A stretch of 64,000 bases of DNA from CAVSRC01 sp963730325 (GCA_963730325.1 CAVSRC010000005.1:248001-312000), one strand, 5' to 3'; positions 10,423 to 19,332 are shown, numbered from the stretch's first letter. A program made the numbers and translations. The notes: a model not told the origin generated them from the letters alone.

Positions 10423-10917
10423 ATGGCACTGAAACGCAAAAGCACCGAGGAGGGCCACCGGCGCAAGTTCCTGGTGGTCATCGACGATACGCCGGAATGT
10501 TCCCGCGCCCTGCTTTATGCCGCGCGCCGGGCCGAGCACTCCGGCGGCGCGCTGGTATTGCTCTATGTCATCGGCCCGGCCGCCTTCCAGCATTGGCTGG
10601 GGGTTGAGAACATCATGCGCGCCGAGGCCATGGAGCAGGCCGAGAACACGCTCGGCCGCTTTGCCGACATGGCGCGCTCCTACGGCACGGTCGAGCCGCA
10701 GCTCGTCATCCGCGAGGGCAACCGCTCCGAGGAGATCCTCAATCTCATCGAGGCGGACGAGGACATCGCCATCCTCGTGCTCGCTGCCGGCACCGACAAG
10801 GAGGGACCGGGGCCTCTGGTCACCGCCTTGGCCGGCAAGGGGGCGGCGACCTTCCCGATCCCCATTGCCATCATCCCCGGCAATCTCGACGACGACGCCA
10901 TCTCCGCCGTCGCCTGA
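10423..10917 (+). CDS. Universal stress protein (UspA family)
   Basis: A 164-residue single-domain Usp. It begins with a basic leader, then the first strand KFLVVIDDTPE with the conserved aspartates. It ends with a strand resembling PIPIAIIPG that closes the Rossmann-like fold. The ATP-binding G-2x-G-9x-G-S/T signature is not clearly present; in its place is an Ala/Gly-rich AGTDKEGPGPL stretch. This suggests the non-ATP-binding UspA subtype. Its place between trpS and nfu is a standard rhizobial arrangement. The exact role is unknown. Confidence 0.88.
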   Translation: MALKRKSTEEGHRRKFLVVIDDTPECSRALLYAARRAEHSGGALVLLYVIGPAAFQHWLGVENIMRAEAMEQAENTLGRFADMARSYGTVEPQLVIREGNRSEEILNLIEADEDIAILVLAAGTDKEGPGPLVTALAGKGAATFPIPIAIIPGNLDDDAISAVA

Positions 10918-11049
10918 GCCTGTCGCCATGGTCCCGCCGGGCGGCCGGCCTGTGCCGGCGGCCTGCGGCTTGATGTTGCCGGGTCGCAGGCCTAAATCAC
11001 TGCTGTCAGTTCCGTTTCCCGGCCACGCCCCCTTGAAAGGCGCCCGACC

Positions 11050-11607
11050 ATGTTCATCCAGACCGAACCCACGCCGAATCCGGCGAGCCTCAAGTTCCTG
11101 CCCGGCCGCGACGTGCTCGGCACCGGCACCGCCGAATATCGCAGCGCCGACGAAGCCGGCGATTCGCCGCTCGCCGAGCGCCTCTTCGCCCTTCCCAATG
11201 TCGGCGGCGTCTTCTTCGGCGCCGATTTCATCACCGTCACCAAGACCGACGGCGACTGGCCGCATCTCAAGCCCATCGTCCTCGGTGCCATCATGGAGCA
11301 CTTCATGTCCGGCATGCCGGTGGTGAAGCGTGCCCAGGCGGCCTCCGATGGCGACGACTATTCCGAGGATGATGCCGAGACCGTCTCGATCATCAAGGAG
11401 CTGCTCGAGACGCGCGTGCGCCCGGCGGTGGCCCAGGATGGCGGCGACATCACCTTCCACGGCTATCGCGACGGCGTCGTCTATCTCAACATGCGCGGCG
11501 CCTGTTCCGGCTGCCCGTCCTCGACCGCCACCCTGAAGCACGGCATCGAGAACCTGCTCCGCCACTTCGTCCCCGAGGTGCAGGGCATCGAGCAGGTCGA
11601 GGCCTGA
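11050..11607 (+). CDS. Nfu-type iron-sulfur cluster scaffold/carrier
   Basis: Carries Fe-S clusters to client enzymes. The 185-residue protein has the Nfu N-terminal domain (MFIQTEPTPNPASLKFLPG start, conserved in mitochondria and alphaproteobacteria). It is joined to the NifU C-terminal domain with the cluster-binding CSGCPSS motif (C152 and C155). This is the eukaryotic NFU1-like arrangement, not the gamma-proteobacterial NfuA one. The gene has its own gap of about 130 bases from usp. Confidence 0.95.
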   Translation: MFIQTEPTPNPASLKFLPGRDVLGTGTAEYRSADEAGDSPLAERLFALPNVGGVFFGADFITVTKTDGDWPHLKPIVLGAIMEHFMSGMPVVKRAQAASDGDDYSEDDAETVSIIKELLETRVRPAVAQDGGDITFHGYRDGVVYLNMRGACSGCPSSTATLKHGIENLLRHFVPEVQGIEQVEA

Positions 11608-11671
11608 GCGAAATAGGCGAGCCACCGCGGCAGCCCTCGACTTGTCCGCGCCTGCCGGCTAATCCGGCGCC

Positions 11672-12340
11672 ATGCGTCTGCTGGCCATCGACACCGCTCT
11701 GGAAGCCTGCTCCGTCGGCGTGGTCGACGGCGCCCGTGAGGTGCTGAGGAGCGAGGTGATCGGACGCGGCCACGCCGAGCGGCTGATGGGCATGGTCGAG
11801 GCCGCCATGGACGAGGCCGGCCTCGCCTTCGCCGATCTCGAGCGCATCGCCGTCATCGTCGGCCCCGGCTCCTTCACCGGCCTCCGCGTCGGCATCGCCG
11901 CCGCCCGCGGCCTGGCGCTCGCTTGCCGCACCCCGGCCGTCGGCATCGGCACGCTCGCCGTCCATGCCGAGACCGTCCGTCATGAGATCGGCGAGACGCC
12001 GGTGCTCGCCGTGCTCGCCGCCAGCCGCGGCGACCTCTACGGCCAGAGCTTCGCCGAGGACGGCACACCGGAAGGTCCGCCGGAAGCGGCCCCGGCCGAG
12101 ACCTTTGCCCGGCGCCTGCGCGCCAACACGCTGATCGCCGGCTCCGGTGCCGCGGCACTTGCCGATATCCTCGGCGACGAGGCGCGCGCCCGCACCGTGC
12201 ATGTCCGCTCGGCGCCCGATATCGCCTCCCTCTGCCGGCTGGCGCGCACGGCACCGCTCACGGATGAGGCGCCGCGCCCGCTCTATCTGCGCCCGCCGGA
12301 CGCCAAGCCGCAGACCGGCGGCCGGATCGCCCGCCGATGA
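11672..12340 (+). CDS. tsaB: tRNA N6-threonylcarbamoyladenosine biosynthesis protein TsaB
   Basis: Partner and scaffold of TsaD in making t6A37 on ANN-decoding tRNAs. The 222-residue protein has the ASKHA-fold start MRLLAIDTALEACSVGVVD. It also has the GPGSFTGLRVG segment, which is diagnostic of TsaB/YeaZ. It overlaps rimI by four bases (ATGA), so the two are translationally coupled. Confidence 0.96.
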   Translation: MRLLAIDTALEACSVGVVDGAREVLRSEVIGRGHAERLMGMVEAAMDEAGLAFADLERIAVIVGPGSFTGLRVGIAAARGLALACRTPAVGIGTLAVHAETVRHEIGETPVLAVLAASRGDLYGQSFAEDGTPEGPPEAAPAETFARRLRANTLIAGSGAAALADILGDEARARTVHVRSAPDIASLCRLARTAPLTDEAPRPLYLRPPDAKPQTGGRIARR

Positions 12341-12810
12341 TTGCCTGGCCCTGGGGCGCACGGACCCATCTGGTCACGGTGGCGCGCAGCGAAGCCGGGA
12401 CGCTGGCCGAGATCCACGCCGCCGCCTTCGGCCATGCCTGGAGCGACGAGGAATTCGCCGCGCTCATCGCCGACCGCGGCGTCTTTGCCGTCGGCCTCCG
12501 TCGCGGCCGCCGTCTTGCCGGCTTCGTTCTGGTCCGCGTCGTTGCCGACGAGGCCGAGATCCTCACCATCGCCGTGCGCCCGAAGGACCGCCGCCGCGGC
12601 TACGGACGCATGTTGATGGACGAGGCGCTCCGCCGCCTGCATCGCGCCGGCGCCGCTGCCTGCTTCCTCGAGGTCGACCGCGGCAATGGGCCGGCGGTCG
12701 CGCTTTACCGCTCGCTGGGCTTCGAGAATGTCGGGGAGCGCCGCAACTATTATCAGACCGGTTCACAAGGTGAGGGCACCGCGCTTGTCATGCGGGTGCA
12801 ATTTCGCTAA
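12337..12810 (+). CDS. rimI: Ribosomal-protein-alanine N-acetyltransferase RimI-like (GNAT)
   Basis: A 157-residue GNAT acetyltransferase. The acetyl-CoA pyrophosphate-binding motif A reads as VRPKDRRRGYGRML (R/Q-x-x-G-x-G/A). Motif B is the conserved NGPAVALYRSLGFENVGERRNYY. The tsaB-rimI overlap is the standard pairing and supports the RimI name over a generic acetyltransferase. The known RimI role is acetylating the N-terminal alanine of ribosomal protein S18. Substrate in this organism is inferred. Confidence 0.9.
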   Translation: MIAWPWGARTHLVTVARSEAGTLAEIHAAAFGHAWSDEEFAALIADRGVFAVGLRRGRRLAGFVLVRVVADEAEILTIAVRPKDRRRGYGRMLMDEALRRLHRAGAAACFLEVDRGNGPAVALYRSLGFENVGERRNYYQTGSQGEGTALVMRVQFR

Positions 12811-12846
12811 CGCCAAGAAAGCGATAGCGTCCGGAAGCAGCCGACC

Positions 12847-13284
12847 GTGAACGAACCCGACAAGACCCTCGAGGAACTCTGCGTTGCCAAGGGCATGCGC
12901 ATGACCGAGCAGCGCCGCACCATTGCGCGCGTGCTGGATGCCGCCACCGACCATCCCGACGTCGAGGAGCTTTACCGCCGGGCCTCCGAGCTCGATCCGA
13001 AGATCTCGATTGCCACCGTCTATCGCACGGTCAAGCTGTTCGACGATGCCGGCGTCATCGCCCGCCACGATTTCGGCGCCGGCCGCGCCCGCTACGAGAC
13101 CCTGCCCGAGGAGCACCACGATCACCTGATCGATCTGCGCACCGGCAAGGTGGTCGAGTTCCGCGACGACGCCATCGAGGCGTTGCAGCAGGAGATCGCC
13201 GAGCGCCTCGGCTTCCGCCTCGTCGACCACCGGCTGGAGCTTTACGGCGTGCCGCTCGACAAGCCGGACAAGGACAAGGGCTGA
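12847..13284 (+). CDS. Fur-family metalloregulator, Mur-like (manganese/iron)
   Basis: A 145-residue Fur-superfamily repressor starting on GTG. It has the winged-helix N-terminal half with ISIATVYRTVKLF as recognition helix. The metal-binding part keeps H36, E84, the EEHHDHLIDL segment (H91, H93), E104 and H128. There is only one cysteine (C12), so the C-terminal CXXC structural zinc sites of classical Fur are absent. In Rhizobiales this ortholog, next to rimI and miaB, generally acts as Mur, the manganese-responsive repressor of Mn uptake genes. That specificity is from family knowledge, not from this sequence. Confidence 0.93.
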   Translation: MNEPDKTLEELCVAKGMRMTEQRRTIARVLDAATDHPDVEELYRRASELDPKISIATVYRTVKLFDDAGVIARHDFGAGRARYETLPEEHHDHLIDLRTGKVVEFRDDAIEALQQEIAERLGFRLVDHRLELYGVPLDKPDKDKG

Positions 13285-13426
13285 GCCGTCATCACCCGGC
13301 GCCGCCGTGCGCCGTCATCCTGCGGCCATCCCGCCCGCCTATTCTCTTGAGCGCCGAAAACCGCTAAGGAACGGGGAAAGTCGGGGCCGGCCGAAGGCTC
13401 CGCCAATCGGTTAACCATCGGAATTC

Positions 13427-14887
13427 ATGAAGAGATCGGACGCGGACCTGAAGACCGTTTTCATCAGGACTTATGGCTGCCAGATGAACGTCTACGATTC
13501 CGAGAGGATGGCGGACGTCCTGGCGGGCTCCGGCTACCGGCCGGTCGAGACGCCCGAAGCGGCCGATCTCATCCTCATCAACACCTGCCATATCCGCGAG
13601 AAGGCGGCCGAGAAGGTCTATTCCGAGCTTGGCCGCTTCCGCGCGCTGAAGGATGCCGGCCGCGCCGCCGGGCGCCAGGTGCTGGTCGGCGTCGCCGGCT
13701 GCGTCGCCCAGGCCGAAGGCGCCGAGATCGTCGCGCGCGCGCCGGTGGTCGATCTCGTCGTCGGCCCGCAATCCTATCAGCGCCTGCCCGCGCTCATCGC
13801 CGAGGCTCATGCCGGCCGCCGCGTGGTCGAGACCGAGTTCGACGTCGCCGACAAGTTCGATAGCCTCGACACCCTCGTTCGTCATTCCGGCGAAAGCCGG
13901 AATCCATCTTCTGCGACTCCGGGCACGGAGAAGCCCATGGACCCCGGCCTTCGCCGGGGTGGCGAGACTCGGGTCACCGCCTTCCTCACCGTGCAGGAAG
14001 GCTGCGACAAGTTCTGCACCTTCTGCGTCGTGCCCTATACGCGCGGCGCCGAGGTCTCGCGCCCGGTCGCGGCCATCGTCGCCGAAGCCAGGCGTCTGGC
14101 CGACGAGGGCGTGCGCGAGCTCACCCTGCTCGGCCAGAACGTCAATGCCTGGCACGGCGCCGGTCCGGACGGCAACGACTGGGGGCTCGGCCGGCTGCTC
14201 TTCCGCCTGGCGGAAATCCCCGGCATCGACCGCCTGCGCTACACCACCAGCCATCCGCGCGACATGGCCGACGATCTCATCGCCGCCCATCGCGACCTCG
14301 GCGCGCTGATGCCCTATCTGCACCTGCCGGTGCAGTCGGGCTCCGACCGCATTCTCGCTGCCATGAACCGGCGCCACACCGCCGCCGATTACCTGCGCAT
14401 TGTCGAACGCATCCGCGCCGCCCGGCCGGATATCGCGCTGGCCAGCGACTACATCGTCGGCTTCCCCGGCGAGACGGAAGAGGATTTCGCGGCGACGCTT
14501 TCGATCCTCGAAGACGCCGGCCATGTCGCCGCCTATTCCTTCAAATACAGCCCGCGCCCCGGCACGCCCGCCGCGAGCGCCGCCGATCAGGTGCCGGACG
14601 ACGTGAAGAGCGAGCGTCTGCAGCGCCTTCAGGCGCTGATCGGCGCGCGCCAGACGGAATTTCTCGCCGCGCGCGTCGGGCTCACCGCCGACATCCTCTT
14701 CGAACGTCCCGGCCGCCACCCCGGCCAGATCGTCGGCCGCTCGCCCTGGCTCCAGCCGATCCATATTGCCGGCGGTCCGGAGCTGATCGGCACGATTCGC
14801 CGCGTCCGCATCGATTCCAGTTCCGCCAACAGCCTCTTCGGCACGCTCGTCGAAGAAGCCACGCCGGCCATGGAGGCGGCCGAATGA
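13427..14887 (+). CDS. miaB: tRNA-2-methylthio-N6-isopentenyladenosine synthase MiaB with an in-frame repeat insertion
   Basis: Radical-SAM methylthiotransferase that adds a methylthio group to i6A37 of tRNA. The N-terminal domain has the three cluster cysteines (YGCQMN, NTCHIR, VAGCVAQ). The radical-SAM motif is GCDKFCTFC, and a C-terminal TRAM domain follows. Between the two catalytic domains, residues about 152-179 are foreign to the family. The stretch begins RHSGESRNP and ends MDPGLRRGG, and it is the translation of a palindromic DNA repeat listed separately. The insertion keeps the frame and lies before VTAFLTVQEGC, in a linker where tolerance is likely. Total 486 residues. It overlaps phoH by four bases. 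Confidence 0.96.
   Translation: MKRSDADLKTVFIRTYGCQMNVYDSERMADVLAGSGYRPVETPEAADLILINTCHIREKAAEKVYSELGRFRALKDAGRAAGRQVLVGVAGCVAQAEGAEIVARAPVVDLVVGPQSYQRLPALIAEAHAGRRVVETEFDVADKFDSLDTLVRHSGESRNPSSATPGTEKPMDPGLRRGGETRVTAFLTVQEGCDKFCTFCVVPYTRGAEVSRPVAAIVAEARRLADEGVRELTLLGQNVNAWHGAGPDGNDWGLGRLLFRLAEIPGIDRLRYTTSHPRDMADDLIAAHRDLGALMPYLHLPVQSGSDRILAAMNRRHTAADYLRIVERIRAARPDIALASDYIVGFPGETEEDFAATLSILEDAGHVAAYSFKYSPRPGTPAASAADQVPDDVKSERLQRLQALIGARQTEFLAARVGLTADILFERPGRHPGQIVGRSPWLQPIHIAGGPELIGTIRRVRIDSSSANSLFGTLVEEATPAMEAAE
13880..13965 (+). repeat. Palindromic repeat, family A, copy inside miaB
   Basis: Two perfect hairpins flank a variable middle. ATTCCGGC-gaaa-GCCGGAAT is at 13884-13903 and ACCCCGGC-cttc-GCCGGGGT at 13941-13960. 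The ends read CGTCATTCC... and ...GGGGTGGCGA. Further copies are at 47635-47723 and, inverted, at 53798-53881. This is the widespread dispersed element whose translation (HSGESRNP...GLRRGD) is often seen in proteobacterial genomes. Here it is read through as part of the MiaB protein. Confidence 0.9.
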
Positions 14888-15918
14888 CCGCGCGTCCGAC
14901 CATCCCCGCCCCCGTGCCGGCGCCGCCGGACCACGGCCATATCGTCGTTGCCTTCGACGACAATCGCCTGATCCCCGAGCTGTTCGGCGAGTTCGACCAG
15001 AATCTTGCTCTCATCGAACAGCGCCTCGGCATCGATGCGGTGGCGCGCGGCAACCAGGTTACCTTGCGCGGTAACACCGAGGCGCTCACCCGCGCGCGGC
15101 TGGCGCTCGATATGCTCTATGGCCGCCTGCAGGAGGGCCACACCCTCGGCCAGGGCGATATCGACGGCGCCATCCGCATGGCGACCGCCGCCGAGGCCCA
15201 GCTCAGCCTGCCGACGCTCGAACAGCCCAAGGGCCGGCTCGCCATGGCGCAGATCGCCACCCGCCGCCGCACCGTCATGGCGCGCACGCCGACCCAGGAC
15301 GCCTATATGCGTGCCTTCGATCGCGCCGAGCTCACCTTCGGCATCGGCCCGGCCGGCACCGGCAAGACCTATCTCGCCGTCGCCTATGCCGCCGCCATGC
15401 TCGAGCGCGGCGCCGTCGATCGCATCATCCTGTCGCGTCCGGCGGTCGAGGCCGGCGAGCGCCTCGGCTTCCTGCCCGGCGACATGCGCGAGAAGGTCGA
15501 TCCCTATCTCCGCCCGCTCTACGACGCGCTCTACGACATGATGCCCTTCGACAAGGTCGAGCGCGGCTTCCAGTCGGGCTCCATCGAGGTGGCGCCGCTT
15601 GCCTTCATGCGCGGCCGCACGCTCGCCAATTCCGTCGTCATCCTCGACGAGGCGCAGAACACCTCGTCCATGCAGATGAAGATGTTCCTGACCCGCCTCG
15701 GCGAGAACTCGCGCATGATCGTCACCGGCGACCCGAGCCAGATCGACCTGCCGCGCGGCACCACCTCCGGCCTGGTCGAGGCGGTCGGTCTCCTGAGGGA
15801 CGTCGCCGGTGTCGCCCAGCTCCGCTTCACCGCCGCCGATGTCGTCCGCCATCCGCTGGTGGCGCGCATCGTCGAGGCCTATGACCGGCCCGAGCGGACG
15901 CCCGGGGAGGGCATCTGA
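14884..15918 (+). CDS. PhoH-like ATPase
   Basis: A 344-residue PhoH-family P-loop protein with Walker A GPAGTGKTYLA (about residue 155) and Walker B VVILDEAQN (about residue 252). The TGDPSQIDLP segment is typical of the family. The N-terminal 130 residues carry a KH-like part (NQVTLRGNTEALTRARLAL). The start codon overlaps the miaB stop and the gene abuts ybeY. This miaB-phoH-ybeY-corC-lnt order suggests an RNA/ribosome quality-control role with YbeY, as proposed for the family. The biochemical activity of chromosomal PhoH is still uncertain. Confidence 0.94.
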   Translation: MTARPTIPAPVPAPPDHGHIVVAFDDNRLIPELFGEFDQNLALIEQRLGIDAVARGNQVTLRGNTEALTRARLALDMLYGRLQEGHTLGQGDIDGAIRMATAAEAQLSLPTLEQPKGRLAMAQIATRRRTVMARTPTQDAYMRAFDRAELTFGIGPAGTGKTYLAVAYAAAMLERGAVDRIILSRPAVEAGERLGFLPGDMREKVDPYLRPLYDALYDMMPFDKVERGFQSGSIEVAPLAFMRGRTLANSVVILDEAQNTSSMQMKMFLTRLGENSRMIVTGDPSQIDLPRGTTSGLVEAVGLLRDVAGVAQLRFTAADVVRHPLVARIVEAYDRPERTPGEGI

Positions 15919-15919
15919 C

Positions 15920-16423
15920 CTGCCCTCCGACGCCGACAGTCCGGGCATCCTTGCCGATATTCTGGTCGAGGCCGATGGCTGGCCGGCAGAAGGTGACCTG
16001 CAGGCCCTGGTCGACCGTGCGCTGGCCGCCTGCCGGACGGCGGAGCTCCCCGCCATCGCCGAGGATGCCGAGGTCTCGCTGGTCTTCACCGACGATGCCC
16101 GCGTCCGGGCGCTGAACCGCCAGTATCGCGACAAGGACAGGCCCACCAACGTCCTGTCCTTCCCCGCCGCGCCGCTCGCTCCCGGCCGGCTCGGGCCCCT
16201 GCTTGGCGATATCGTCATCGCCCGGGAAACCATCGCGGCCGAATCCCGCGCCCAGGGGTTGGATTTTGCCGATCACCTTACCCATCTGATTGTTCATGGT
16301 TTTTTGCACCTTCTTGGCTACGACCACGAGAACGACGGCGAGGCGGCCGTGATGGAGCGGCTGGAAACGGCTATACTGGGCCGGCTCGGGATCGCCGATC
16401 CCTATGCCGAACCGGCCAATTGA
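15920..16423 (+). CDS. ybeY: Endoribonuclease YbeY (16S rRNA maturation)
   Basis: Metal-dependent endoribonuclease for 16S rRNA 3'-end maturation and ribosome quality control. The catalytic HGFLHLLGYDHE block gives the H-x3-H-x5-H zinc site. The downstream frame is certain, but the start is unusual: there is no ATG, GTG or TTG between the phoH stop and the first conserved residues. The likeliest start is CTG at 15920, about nine bases after GGGAGG, giving 167 residues. Alternatively, initiation is upstream inside phoH. It is presumably co-translated with phoH. Confidence 0.93.
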   Translation: MPSDADSPGILADILVEADGWPAEGDLQALVDRALAACRTAELPAIAEDAEVSLVFTDDARVRALNRQYRDKDRPTNVLSFPAAPLAPGRLGPLLGDIVIARETIAAESRAQGLDFADHLTHLIVHGFLHLLGYDHENDGEAAVMERLETAILGRLGIADPYAEPAN

Positions 16424-16445
16424 CGGGTTCTGTCACCCTCCAGAG

Positions 16446-17516
16446 ATGAACGAAGCAGCCAAACAGGCCCCCAGTGACCCCGGTGCCGGCGCCGCCGCGG
16501 AAGGCGAGCCGGGCGACAGTACGCGCCCCCATGAGACCTGGTTCGACCGCCTGCGCGCCGCGGTCGGCCTCAAGGGTGCCCCCACGCTGCGTCAGGACCT
16601 CGCCGCCGCGCTCGCCGCGCCCGAGGACGCCGCCGCCGGCTTCACGCCGGAGGAGCGGGCGATGCTCGCCAACATCCTCCGCCTGCGCGACATGCGCGTC
16701 GACGACGTCATGGTGCCGCGCGCCGATATCGAGGCGGTCGAGATCGGCGCCACCCTTGGCGAGCTGCTGGTCACCTTCCTGAAGTCCGGCCATTCGCGCA
16801 TGCCGGTCTTCCGCGAGACCCTCGACGATCCGGTCGGCCTCGTCCACATCAAGGACCTGATGACCCACATCGCCGAGGCTGCCGGCGGTGAGCGGCCGGC
16901 CAATGGCGACAGCCCGGGCAAATCCGGCGGCAGCGAGGCGGAGGCCGCAAAGCTCGACCTCGCCTGTGTCGATCTCGGCAAGACGCTCGCCAAGGCCGGC
17001 CTGGTGCGCAACATCCTCTTCGTCCCGCCCTCCATGCCGGTGGCCACGCTGCTTGCCAACATGCAGGCCGCCCACATGCAGATGGCCCTGGTCATCGACG
17101 AATATGGCGGCACCGACGGCCTCGTCTCGCTCGAGGACGCGCTCGAAATGGTCGTCGGCGAGATCGAGGACGAGCACGACGACGATGTCGGCCCGATGAT
17201 CGTGCCCGACAAGGACGGCTTCCTCGCCGATGCCCGCGCCGATCTCGAGGAAGTCGCCGAGGTGGTCGGCACCGATTTTGCCGCCGGCAAGGACGGCGAG
17301 GATGTCGACACGATTGGCGGTCTGGTCTTCGCTCTGGTCGGCCGCATCCCCGTGCGCGGCGAGCTGGTTCCGGCGCCCGGCGGCTACGAGTTCGAAATCC
17401 TCGATGCCGATCCCCGCCGCATCAAGCGCCTGCGGATCAGCAAGCGCCCGGCCGGGCCGCGCGAACCGCGCCGCCGCCGCCAGCCGTCGCCGGAATCGGA
17501 TCCGTCCGCCGGCTGA
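16446..17516 (+). CDS. CBS-domain protein of the CorC/HlyC family
   Basis: A 356-residue soluble protein with two CBS domains starting near MRVDDVMVPRADIEAV, then a CorC_HlyC C-terminal domain (DTIGGLVFALVGRIPVRGE). It lacks the N-terminal DUF21 membrane domain, as expected for the short CorC form. The CBS pair contains an extra Gly/Glu-rich loop (GGERPANGDSPGKSGGSEAE) that is probably disordered. CorC is linked to Mg/Co efflux in enterobacteria. In rhizobia it sits in the ybeY-lnt operon, where its role is not established. The ATG at 16446 is chosen over an earlier in-frame ATG that overlaps ybeY. Confidence 0.92.
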   Translation: MNEAAKQAPSDPGAGAAAEGEPGDSTRPHETWFDRLRAAVGLKGAPTLRQDLAAALAAPEDAAAGFTPEERAMLANILRLRDMRVDDVMVPRADIEAVEIGATLGELLVTFLKSGHSRMPVFRETLDDPVGLVHIKDLMTHIAEAAGGERPANGDSPGKSGGSEAEAAKLDLACVDLGKTLAKAGLVRNILFVPPSMPVATLLANMQAAHMQMALVIDEYGGTDGLVSLEDALEMVVGEIEDEHDDDVGPMIVPDKDGFLADARADLEEVAEVVGTDFAAGKDGEDVDTIGGLVFALVGRIPVRGELVPAPGGYEFEILDADPRRIKRLRISKRPAGPREPRRRRQPSPESDPSAG

Positions 17517-17626
17517 GCCGACGCCCCTCACATGCACGTCCATGTGCGCTTGACCGCGGCCTTCCGCGCCCCGACCCTCATCGACTGATTCGGGCGGCAT
17601 CGCGCATCAGGCGGAGCACGACGAGG

Positions 17627-19237
17627 GTGCGATCCTTCGCCAATCTGATTATCGTTCTGTGGGGCTGGCGCCGCTTTGCCGTTGCGCTCGCCGCCGGCGG
17701 TCTTTCGGCGCTGGCCTTGCCGCCCTTCAGCTTCTTTCCCGTCCTCTGGCTGACCTTCCCGGTCTTCGTCTGGCTGATCGATGGCGCCACGGCCGCCGAA
17801 GGCGCCGGCCTCCTGCGCCGGCTGTTGCCCGCCGCCATCGTTGGCTGGAGCTTCGGCTTCGGCTTCTTTCTCGCCGGCCTGTGGTGGGTCGGCCTCGCCT
17901 TCCTCGCCGAAGCGGATGTCTTCGGCTGGCTCATGCCCTTCGGCGTCGTCGGCCTGCCGGCCTATCTGGCGCTCTATTGGGCCTTCGGCGCGGCCCTCGC
18001 CCGCCTCTTCTGGTCCGACGGCTGGTCGCGGGTCGTCACCTTCGCCGTCGCGCTGTCGATCGCCGAATGGCTGCGCGGCCATCTCTTCACCGGCTTCCCG
18101 TGGAATGCCGTCGGCTATGCGCTGACGCCGATGCCGCTGATGATGCAGTCGGCGGCGCTGGTCGGCATCTGGGGGCTGACGCTCGCCGCCTGCTTCATCT
18201 TCGCCGCACCTGTCCTGCTGGTCGCCGAGGGTGGCGCCAGCCGCAAGGCGGGCCGCGTCGCCTTTGCCTGCGCCGCCGGCCTGCTGTTAGCCCATCTGGG
18301 ATTTGGCGCCGTCCGTCTTGCCGGCGGGCCGGATGCGCTGGTCCCCGATGTCCATCTGCGCGTCCTCCAGCCCAACATCCCGCAGGGCGAGCGCTGGGGG
18401 ATCGCCGAGGCCGATGCGGTCATGCAGCGCTACGTCTCCCTCTCCGGCGCTGGCAAGGGGGCGGCGGGGCTCGCCGGCGTCACCCATCTCATCTGGCCGG
18501 AATCGGCCTTTCCCTTCCTGCTCACCGAACGACCGAGCGCGCTCACCGCCATCGCCAACCTGCTGCCGCCGGGCGTCACGCTCATCACCGGCGCCGCCCG
18601 CGCCGAGTGGCCGCCGCGCGATGTCCCCGCGGGCGATCAGCCGTCCGTCTTCAACGCCATCTACGTCATCGACGATGGCGGCGAGATCCTCGACGCCTAT
18701 GACAAGGTCCACCTCGTGCCCTTCGGCGAGTACATCCCCTTTGGCGGGCTGCTCCGCTGGCTGGGATTGCGCCAGCTGATTACCCTCCCCGGCGGCTTCA
18801 CGCCCGGTAGCGGGCGGCGGGCGCTCACCGTGCCCGGTGCGCCGCTGGCAGCGCCGCTCGTCTGCTACGAGATCGTCTTTCCCGGGGACGTCCTGCCGGC
18901 CGGCGCCCGTCCGGGCTGGCTCATCAACGTCACCGACGATTCCTGGTTCGGCGACACGCCGGGGCCGTACCAGCATTTTCTCCAGGCGCGCGTGCGCGCC
19001 GTCGAGGAAGGCCTGCCGTTGGTCCGCTCCGCCGATTCCGGCATTTCGGCCATCGTCGATGCCCACGGTCGGGTGATTGCCAGCCTCGGGCTCAACGAGA
19101 TGGGCGTGGTTGACGGCGGCTTGCCGGTTGCCCTGTCGCCGACCCCTTACGGGCGCTTCGGCGACCTCATCTTCTCCGTCCTGCTCGTGCTCTCGGCCGC
19201 TAGTGCCATGTTAACCAAGGTTAAAATGGTGATTTGA
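17627..19237 (+). CDS. lnt: Apolipoprotein N-acyltransferase
   Basis: Adds the third acyl chain to outer-membrane lipoproteins. About seven hydrophobic segments fill the first 200 residues, followed by a periplasmic nitrilase-like domain. The catalytic triad is visible: E292 in WPESAF, K360 in YDKVHLVPFGEY and C413 in LVCYEIVFPG. At 536 residues the length is normal. GTG is the start. The last gene of the miaB-phoH-ybeY-corC-lnt run. Confidence 0.97.
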   Translation: MRSFANLIIVLWGWRRFAVALAAGGLSALALPPFSFFPVLWLTFPVFVWLIDGATAAEGAGLLRRLLPAAIVGWSFGFGFFLAGLWWVGLAFLAEADVFGWLMPFGVVGLPAYLALYWAFGAALARLFWSDGWSRVVTFAVALSIAEWLRGHLFTGFPWNAVGYALTPMPLMMQSAALVGIWGLTLAACFIFAAPVLLVAEGGASRKAGRVAFACAAGLLLAHLGFGAVRLAGGPDALVPDVHLRVLQPNIPQGERWGIAEADAVMQRYVSLSGAGKGAAGLAGVTHLIWPESAFPFLLTERPSALTAIANLLPPGVTLITGAARAEWPPRDVPAGDQPSVFNAIYVIDDGGEILDAYDKVHLVPFGEYIPFGGLLRWLGLRQLITLPGGFTPGSGRRALTVPGAPLAAPLVCYEIVFPGDVLPAGARPGWLINVTDDSWFGDTPGPYQHFLQARVRAVEEGLPLVRSADSGISAIVDAHGRVIASLGLNEMGVVDGGLPVALSPTPYGRFGDLIFSVLLVLSAASAMLTKVKMVI

Positions 19238-19244
19238 CGGACAA

Positions 19245-19274
19245 TTGACACAAATTACGGTTACCGGCCAATAT
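19245..19274 (+). promoter_or_regulatory. Candidate sigma-70 promoter before the HTH regulator
   Basis: TTGACA at 19245-19250 and CAATAT at 19269-19274, spaced 18 bases, in an unusually AT-rich 193-base gap after lnt. It resembles the alphaproteobacterial TTGAC-N17/18-CTATAT form. Seen by eye only. Confidence 0.45.
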
Positions 19275-19332
19275 GATCAGTCGTTAGGCACGGGGGCGTG
19301 GTGGCCGGCAGTGGCCGCCGCATCTGCGGTGC

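Noticed and set aside
9409..11625. 738-codon minus-strand frame across trpS, usp and nfu
   Set aside because: It spans three unrelated conserved genes in antisense; composition bias only.
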